64,000 nucleotides of DNA from Micromonospora sediminimaris (GTDB taxonomy: Bacteria; Actinomycetota; Actinomycetes; Mycobacteriales; Micromonosporaceae): contig FOLJ01000022.1 in the NCBI GenBank assembly GCA_900112325.1, positions 1 through 64,000 on the forward strand. The letters run 5' to 3'. Below the pieces are notes generated by a model, which worked only from the letters and a program-made list of their open reading frames with translations, was not told where the DNA came from and ran no database searches. A program made the translations under genes and the position numbers. Shown here one piece after another: positions 58,845-64,000 of this stretch. Position 1 is the stretch's first letter. Each line of letters starts with the position of its first letter.

Positions 58845-59939
58845 TTAGCCGCGCACCGCCTTCATCGCCTCGGCCAGCCGCCGAACTCCCTCGTCGATCC
58901 GATCCGCGGTGACCGCCGAATAGGCCAGCCGGAGCGCGGACCGGCCGCCGTCGATCACGAAGTCGCTGCCCTTGACCACCGCGACGCCACGCTCGGCCGC
59001 CGCCGGAGCGAGCCGGTCGACCGCCACGTCCTCCGGCAACTCGACCCAGAGGAAGTAGCCACCGTCCGGCTCCACGAACCGGGCCTCCGGAATGTGCCGG
59101 CGCAGCGACTCGGCGAGGACCGTGGCGCGCTCGCCGAGGGCCGCCCGGACCGTCTCGATGGAACGCCCGATGTCCCCCGACACGCAGAACTGGTGCACGA
59201 TGGCCTGGGAAACCATGCCGGGCGAGATGTAGAGGCTGGTCGCCTTCTTCGCGATGTCGCCGATCAGGTCCGCCGGGCCCACCAGGTAACCCACCCGCAC
59301 CCCCGGGCAGACGGTCTTGGTGAAGCTGGAGGCGTGCACGACCACGTTGCGGGTGTCCATCGACAGCATCGACGGCAGCGCCTCGCCCCGGAACCGGATG
59401 TCCGCGTACGGGTCGTCCTCGAAGATCGTGAAACCGAACTCCGCAGCCAGGTCCAGCAGCTCGCGGCGCTTCTCCAGGGACAACGTCACGCCGGCCGGAT
59501 TCTGGTAGTTCGGGATCACGTGGGCCAGCCGAGGACGCACCCCGGACTCCAGCAGCTTGCGCAACTCGGCGGTGTCCAGACCGTCCGGCTGGATGGTGAC
59601 AGCGTGCAGCTCACTGCCCATGTTCCGCAGATTCAGCAGGGTGCGGTCGTAGGTGGGACGCTCCACCACCACCGCGTCGCCGGGGCGGACCAGGTGATCG
59701 AAGAGAAAGGCGTCGGCCTGCAACGATCCGTTGGTGACCAGCACCTGCTCCGCCTCGACACCGTGCTTCTCGGCGATCCACTTCCGGAGCGGGACGTAGC
59801 CGACGGAGGTGCCGTACGCGGTCACCCCGGCGGGGTCGGCGTCGAAGGCGCGGACGGCGGCGGCCTTGAGCCCCTCGACATCGACGATGTCCAGTGAGGG
59901 GGCGCCACGGGCAAAGGAGATCAGCTGCTCGGCGGTCAT
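58845..59939 (-). CDS. PLP-dependent aminotransferase (class I/II, 2-aminoadipate/MocR-like catalytic domain)
   Basis: A 364-residue fold-type I enzyme. VTAYGTSVGYVPLRKWIAEK at the start, NPAGVTLSLEKR with the substrate region, DDPYADIRF, and the PLP lysine in SSFTKTVCPGVRVGYLVG. No helix-turn-helix precedes it, so it is a free aminotransferase and not a MocR regulator. Probably transaminates an aromatic or alpha-aminoadipate-like amino acid. Substrate unknown. Confidence 0.92.
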   Translation of the reverse strand: MTAEQLISFARGAPSLDIVDVEGLKAAAVRAFDADPAGVTAYGTSVGYVPLRKWIAEKHGVEAEQVLVTNGSLQADAFLFDHLVRPGDAVVVERPTYDRTLLNLRNMGSELHAVTIQPDGLDTAELRKLLESGVRPRLAHVIPNYQNPAGVTLSLEKRRELLDLAAEFGFTIFEDDPYADIRFRGEALPSMLSMDTRNVVVHASSFTKTVCPGVRVGYLVGPADLIGDIAKKATSLYISPGMVSQAIVHQFCVSGDIGRSIETVRAALGERATVLAESLRRHIPEARFVEPDGGYFLWVELPEDVAVDRLAPAAAERGVAVVKGSDFVIDGGRSALRLAYSAVTADRIDEGVRRLAEAMKAVRG

Positions 59940-60066
59940 GGCTGTTCAGCGTACGGGCGGAGGTGGGACGTGCGCGGAAGGCACGGCGATGTCCGCATCC
60001 TGAGCCACCGGGTCGGGTGAACGGGCACGTCCGGTGGCCGACCCCACCCGCCGACTGTGCGGCAGA

Positions 60067-60525
60067 TCAGGCCGGAAGGCCGACCGGCTCGTCCTGCGGC
60101 CGGCGTGACGTCCCCGCGACCCGCAGGCCGAGCAGAGTCATCAGCTGCCCCCAGTCGAAGTAGGACCGCCAGGCGGCGATCCGTCCCCGTCGCACCCGGA
60201 CCACGTCCACCACTTCCCAGGCGACGTCCCGTCCGGTGGGCGCGACGGTCCCGAACGGGGTGTGCAGCACGCCGGTGTGGGTGCCGGTCAGCAGGTGCTC
60301 GACCGCCGCGCCACCGGCCGTGCGTACCGCACCGAGCGGATCGACCCGCAGGTCGGGAAAGGCACCCGTCCAGGTACGCAGCAGGGCCGGCAACTCGGTC
60401 GGACGCACCGTGACGCCGGGCATGGCGTAACGCGCATCCGTCGCGTACAGCTCCGGCAGGCGAGCCACGTCGCGCCGCAGGAGCATCTCGTACTGCTGCT
60501 GGATCAACCGGTCCGCGCCACGCAT
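60067..60525 (-). CDS. SnoaL-like (NTF2-fold) protein
   Basis: A 152-residue cone-shaped alpha-beta protein: LIQQQYEMLLRRDVARLPEL, DARYAMPGVTVRPTELPALL, WTGAFPDLRVDPL and RIAAWRSYFDWGQLM fit the SnoaL/polyketide-cyclase-like fold. No polyketide genes are close, so I do not assign a cyclase role. ATG 60525 has GGGGAGG upstream. Confidence 0.8.
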   Translation of the reverse strand: MRGADRLIQQQYEMLLRRDVARLPELYATDARYAMPGVTVRPTELPALLRTWTGAFPDLRVDPLGAVRTAGGAAVEHLLTGTHTGVLHTPFGTVAPTGRDVAWEVVDVVRVRRGRIAAWRSYFDWGQLMTLLGLRVAGTSRRPQDEPVGLPA

Positions 60526-60635
60526 CACGCCTCCCCGCGCGGGCACGATCGGCCCGCGCCCGCAACAGGGGCATTACCCGCCGACCGGCCCGCCCAACCC
60601 GGGACGGATCGATCGACCGCCGATCGGCGACCTGG

Positions 60636-61028
60636 TCAGCCGGTGCCGACCATCCGGCTGGCCGCCCACACCCGCATGATGTCGCGTACGGAGATGACGC
60701 CGGCGACCTCCCGACCGTCGAGGACGACCAGGTGCCGGAAGCCACCCCGGGCCATCGCCGCCGCCGCTTCCTCGATCGTCCATTCCGGCCCCGCGTAGAC
60801 GACGTCCCAGGTCAGGTGGGCCCCGGTCCGTTCGACGTCGCAATCAAGACCGGCTCCGATCGCGTTGAGCACATCCCGCTCGGTCATGATCCCGATGCCC
60901 TCGGAATCCGGGTCGATCACCACCGCCGACCCGATACGGCGCTCCGACATCATCCGCGCCGCCTGCCGCAGCGTGTGCTCCGGACCGACCACGAGGATCT
61001 CACTGGACATAGCTTCCCGAACCTGCAT
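60636..61028 (-). CDS. Two-CBS-domain protein
   Basis: A 130-residue tandem CBS pair: VREAMSSEILVVGPEHTLRQ, RRIGSAVVIDPDSEGIGIMT and GFRHLVVLDGREVAGVISVR. Such stand-alone proteins bind adenine nucleotides and sense energy state. The ATG at 61028 has AAAGGGG upstream. Confidence 0.92.
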   Translation of the reverse strand: MQVREAMSSEILVVGPEHTLRQAARMMSERRIGSAVVIDPDSEGIGIMTERDVLNAIGAGLDCDVERTGAHLTWDVVYAGPEWTIEEAAAAMARGGFRHLVVLDGREVAGVISVRDIMRVWAASRMVGTG

Positions 61029-61145
61029 GACACATCACCCCTTTGGGACGGCTGCACCCGGTTACCCGCAATGGTGAGCCCCGTAGGTTTCCAGGACAAG
61101 ACCGGACATCGTCGCGGCGGGACGGTCGCGGCTACTGTTCTTGAC

Positions 61146-61595
61146 GTGTCCACCGAGCCGCTGCGCTGCGCGGGAGCGCTGATCGTCGCCCCCGACGGAC
61201 GCCTGTTCTTCCAACGCCGCTCGCCGCACCGGCGACTCTTCCCCAACTGCTGGGACATCGTCGGCGGGCACCTCGAACCGGGCGAGTCCGTGCACGACGC
61301 GCTGCACCGGGAGGTCACCGAGGAGACCGGCTGGCGGGTGTCCGAGGTGCTCGCCGAGGTCGGCGAGTACCGCTACGTCGGAGACGACGGCCTGGCCCGG
61401 GTCGAGAGCGACTGGCTGGTCCGGGTCGATGGCGAGCTGACCGCGCCCGTACTTGAGGCGGGCAAGCACACCGAGTACCGCTGGCTCGGCCCCGACGATC
61501 TCGACCTGCTCGACGAGCACCGTGACGTCAACGACGGGTTGATTCGGCACATCGCCGAGCGGGCCTTCGCCGTGCTGCGGTCCATCGGTTCGTGA
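61146..61595 (+). CDS. Nudix hydrolase
   Basis: A 149-residue pyrophosphohydrolase with the complete Nudix box GGHLEPGESVHDALHREVTE followed by ETGW. FFQRRSPHRRLFPNCWDIVG precedes it, a form common in 8-oxo-dGTP-type or isopentenyl-diphosphate-isomerase-like members. GTG at 61146 is used; an ATG at 61071 is also in frame. Overlaps the next gene by GTGA. Confidence 0.9.
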   Translation: MSTEPLRCAGALIVAPDGRLFFQRRSPHRRLFPNCWDIVGGHLEPGESVHDALHREVTEETGWRVSEVLAEVGEYRYVGDDGLARVESDWLVRVDGELTAPVLEAGKHTEYRWLGPDDLDLLDEHRDVNDGLIRHIAERAFAVLRSIGS

Positions 61596-62335
61596 GCGAC
61601 ACGGTCGGGCTTGCTCCGCACCGGTACGCGGCGCTGGTGGCACCCGCCGTGGACCGGGTCTTCACCGCGGCCATGCAGGCCGGTCGGCACGGCGGCGGGG
61701 CCGAGCTGAGCCAGCGGTACGGCGGACCGCCCGCCACCGGCTTCCTGGTGGAGCTGCGCACCCGGCTGGCCGTACCGGGTGGCACGGTCGACGGTCCGGG
61801 GTTCGCCGCGGTGACCCGCTACCGGGATCCGACCGCCTGCCGGCGCAGTCTTGACCGGCACGTCGCCTACGGCATGATCCACCGCCGGGCGGACGGCGGG
61901 CTTGCCGCCACCGAGCGCGGCCTGGCCTTTCTCGCCGAGCTGTACCAGGTGCACGCCGAGGTGACCGAGGAGCTGTGGGCCGGACACCACGACCGGGTGC
62001 TGCGGCTGGTGCAGGTCGCCGGCCGGCTGTTGACCGCCACGCAGGGCGGCGAGGCATTCCACGCGGTGGCACCCCCGTACGAGCCGGACAGCGCCCCGCC
62101 CGGCCTGCTGCTGCTCAACCGGCTCGGCGCGCTGCGCTACCACCGGGCCGACGCGCACGCCGCCGCCTGGGAGGCCGCCGGACACACCGCCGCGAGCATC
62201 GCGGAGCTGCCGAACGGTCCGCAGCGCCAGGCCATCGAGTTGGAGACCGACCGCCGAGCGGCCGGCCCGTACGCCGTGCTGACCGCCGAGGAACGGTTGA
62301 CCATGCTCGCCGACCTGGCGGCTCTGCCCGGCTGA
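61592..62335 (+). CDS. Conserved helical protein, winged-helix-like, unknown function
   Basis: A 247-residue helical protein coupled to the Nudix gene (GTG overlapping its TGA). The middle has CRRSLDRHVAYGMIHRRADG and LAATERGLAFLAELYQVHAE, which looks like a MarR/PadR-type winged helix, followed by a helical part with LLLLNRLGALRYHRADAHAAA and LPNGPQRQAIELETDR. It may bind DNA or be a ligand-binding helper. Not recognised. Confidence 0.55.
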   Translation: MSDTVGLAPHRYAALVAPAVDRVFTAAMQAGRHGGGAELSQRYGGPPATGFLVELRTRLAVPGGTVDGPGFAAVTRYRDPTACRRSLDRHVAYGMIHRRADGGLAATERGLAFLAELYQVHAEVTEELWAGHHDRVLRLVQVAGRLLTATQGGEAFHAVAPPYEPDSAPPGLLLLNRLGALRYHRADAHAAAWEAAGHTAASIAELPNGPQRQAIELETDRRAAGPYAVLTAEERLTMLADLAALPG

Positions 62336-62405
62336 CCGGGGTGCGCACCGGCCGCTGGCCGCTGACCGGCGACAGCGCCGCCACGGGCGGCGCTATCCTC
62401 CTTCG

Positions 62406-63170
62406 GTGAACGCCGCGAGAACAGGAAACGATGCCGGCATGGTCGGAATGGTGCTGGCAGCTGGCGCTGGTCGCCGGCTGCGCCCGTACACCGACACGCT
62501 GCCCAAGGCGCTGGTGCCGGTGGATGGCGAGATCACCATCCTCGACATCGCATTGCGCAACCTGGCCGAGGTGGGGCTCACCGAGGTCGTGGTGGTGGTC
62601 GGCTACGCCGCCGATGCCGTCCGCGAACGCCAGGCCGAGTTGGAGCGCCGGTACGGCGTCACGATCACCCTGGTGCCCAACGACAAGGCCGAGGAGTGGA
62701 ACAACGCGTACTCCCTCTGGCTGGCGCGTGACTGGTTCTCCCGGGGGGTTCTGCTGGTCAACGGCGACACCGTGCACCCGGTGAGCATCGAGAAGACCCT
62801 GCTGGCCGAGCGGGGGCCGGGCGTGCTGCTCGCGGTCGACACCCTCAAGCCGCTGGCCGAGGAGGAGATGAAGACCACCTTCGACGCCGCCGGCCAGCTC
62901 ACCCGGATCACCAAGCTGATGGACCCGGGCGAGGCGTACGGCGAGTACATCGGGGCCACTCTGATCGAGCCGCAGGTGGCCGAGGCGCTCGCCGACGCCC
63001 TGGAGGCGACCTGGCGGCGCGACCCGAACCTGTACTACGAGGACGGGTACCAGGAGTTCGCCGACCGTGGCGGTGAGGTCCGGGCCGCGCCGATCGGCGA
63101 CGTGGCGTGGGTCGAGGTCGACAACCACGCCGACCTGACCCGGGCGCGGGAGATCGCGTGCCGCTACTAG
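62406..63170 (+). CDS. Sugar/polyol-phosphate nucleotidyltransferase
   Basis: A 254-residue Rossmann-type NTP transferase. MVLAAGAGRRLRPYTDTLPK is the nucleotide-binding start (GxGxRxxP...K), VNGDTVHPV the metal site, and YYEDGYQEFADRG plus WVEVDNHADL the C-terminal signature. It resembles the phosphocholine/inositol-phosphate cytidylyltransferase branch that precedes CDP-alcohol phosphotransferases. It overlaps the next gene by 13 bases, so they act together. Start GTG 62406. Confidence 0.83.
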   Translation: MNAARTGNDAGMVGMVLAAGAGRRLRPYTDTLPKALVPVDGEITILDIALRNLAEVGLTEVVVVVGYAADAVRERQAELERRYGVTITLVPNDKAEEWNNAYSLWLARDWFSRGVLLVNGDTVHPVSIEKTLLAERGPGVLLAVDTLKPLAEEEMKTTFDAAGQLTRITKLMDPGEAYGEYIGATLIEPQVAEALADALEATWRRDPNLYYEDGYQEFADRGGEVRAAPIGDVAWVEVDNHADLTRAREIACRY

Positions 63171-64000
63171 CCCGTACCGTCGCGACGCCGCTGTCGATCG
63201 AGGTCCGCCGGGGCGCGGTGGCCGACCTCGGCTCGCTGCTGGCCGACCGCCGGATCTCCAGCGGCGGCGACGTCGCGGTGGTGGTCGGCCCGGGTCAGGG
63301 CGAGAAGATCGTCGAGCTGTGCCGGCCCTCGCTCGGGTCGGCCGACGTGTTCACGGTCGCCGGTGGCAGCGTCGACTCCGCAATCGAACTCGGCGACCAG
63401 CTACGCCGCCGCAGCTACGACGCCGTCGTCGGGATCGGCGGCGGGAAGACCATCGACACCGCCAAGTACGCCGCCACCCGCTACGGCATCCCGATGGTCA
63501 CCGTGGCGACAAGCCTCGCCAACGACGGGATCGCCTCTCCGGTGGCGTCGCTGGCCCATGAGGGCGGCAAGGGTTCGTACGGGGTGCACATCCCGATCGC
63601 CGTGCTTGTCGATCTCGACTTCGTGGAGAACGGGCCGGACCGGCAGACCCAGGCCGGCATCGGCGACGCGGTGAGCAATCTCAGCGCCTGCGCGGACTGG
63701 GAGCTGGCCCACCAGGTGCGCGGTGAGCCGATCGACGGGCTGGCCGTGACGCTGGCCCGCACCGGGGCGGAGGCCCTGGTCAACCATCCCGGCAAGATCA
63801 CCGATGACGGGTTCCTCACCACGCTGGCCGAGGCGCTGATCCTGGGCGGCATCTCGATGTCGATCTGCGGTTCCAGCCGGCCGGCCAGCGGCGGTGACCA
63901 CGAGATCTCGCACGCCATCGACCATCTCTTCCCGAGCACCGCCTCGCACGGGGAGCAGGCCGGGCTCGGCGCGTTGTTCTGCACCTTCCTCCGGGGCGAC
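63158..64000 (+). CDS. Iron-containing/glycerol-1-phosphate dehydrogenase-like protein (partial)
   Basis: The first 281 codons from the GTG at 63158 run off the window without a stop. The cofactor loop GIGGGKTIDTAKYAATRYG and the substrate region SLANDGIASPVASL, PADR-like DLDFVENGPDRQTQAGIGD and metal ligands in SGGDHEISHAIDH place it in the G1P dehydrogenase/EgsA/AraM family. It would make or use sn-glycerol-1-phosphate or a related polyol phosphate. It overlaps the nucleotidyltransferase gene, suggesting a CDP-alcohol pathway for a lipid or glycan head group; downstream genes outside the window are needed to confirm. Confidence 0.85.
   Translation, partial: MPLLARTVATPLSIEVRRGAVADLGSLLADRRISSGGDVAVVVGPGQGEKIVELCRPSLGSADVFTVAGGSVDSAIELGDQLRRRSYDAVVGIGGGKTIDTAKYAATRYGIPMVTVATSLANDGIASPVASLAHEGGKGSYGVHIPIAVLVDLDFVENGPDRQTQAGIGDAVSNLSACADWELAHQVRGEPIDGLAVTLARTGAEALVNHPGKITDDGFLTTLAEALILGGISMSICGSSRPASGGDHEISHAIDHLFPSTASHGEQAGLGALFCTFLRGD

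Noticed and set aside
58845-59939. MocR-type transcriptional regulator
   Set aside because: Only the aminotransferase part is present; no GntR helix-turn-helix precedes it.
60067-60525. Polyketide cyclase as part of a biosynthetic cluster
   Set aside because: No ketosynthase or other polyketide genes are near; the NTF2 fold is shared by many unrelated proteins.

Overview
The window is very GC-rich DNA from a filamentous actinomycete, most likely a member of the Micromonosporaceae (Micromonospora/Salinispora type). The evidence is gene content and style: GTG and TTG starts, ATGA/GTGA overlaps, tRNA genes without encoded CCA, a conservon, a DmdR/IdeR iron box, Zur boxes, and many secreted or membrane glycan-related proteins. 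Species cannot be fixed from the sequence alone.

Layout. 1-1.96 kb: the tail of a ricin-B lectin protein, a thioredoxin-like lipoprotein with CcdA (extracytoplasmic thiol reduction), and an HtrA PDZ remnant. 2.1-4.57 kb: a divergent zinc-starvation locus. Cysteine-free ribosomal proteins L28, L33 and S14 lie on one strand, and a COG0523 protein plus type-B L31 on the other, each side headed by a Zur-like box. 4.77-8.65 kb: a tightly coupled P450, class I terpene synthase and class II diterpene cyclase operon, followed by a four-gene conservon (8.84-12.63 kb). 12.7-14.3 kb: a CrtA-like monooxygenase and an unknown gene.

14.73-28.93 kb is an integrated element in a tRNA-Arg(ACG) gene. It is bounded by a perfect 45-bp direct repeat, has the intact tRNA and a frameshifted tyrosine integrase at the right end, and a decayed insertion sequence at the left end. 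Its cargo is one long minus-strand operon: a 2466-residue secreted RHS/YD-repeat protein ending in a Hint autoprocessing domain and a NucA/NucB-type nuclease tip, a SUKH (SMI1/KNR4) immunity protein, a subtilisin-like protease and a DyP-type peroxidase. This toxin, immunity, protease and peroxidase arrangement is the strongest candidate for an undescribed system here.

29-64 kb is chromosomal backbone: two tRNA-Ser genes; an EcsC-like protein; a CAAX protease; a flavohemoprotein; a fusion of an XRE DNA-binding domain to a peptide deformylase domain; an iron-regulated FhuF-like protein; two GT-C-like membrane proteins, a GT2 glycosyltransferase and a methyltransferase; a MerR/SDR pair; a SoxR gene between a quinone oxidoreductase and a split transketolase; a lectin-tailed SGNH hydrolase; a two-component system; a thiolase; rhomboid, cyclophilin and CorA genes; a PLP aminotransferase; SnoaL-like, CBS and Nudix proteins; and finally a nucleotidyltransferase with a truncated polyol-phosphate dehydrogenase at the window edge. 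Long intergenic hairpins, four of them sharing the same outer arm, close many convergent gene pairs.
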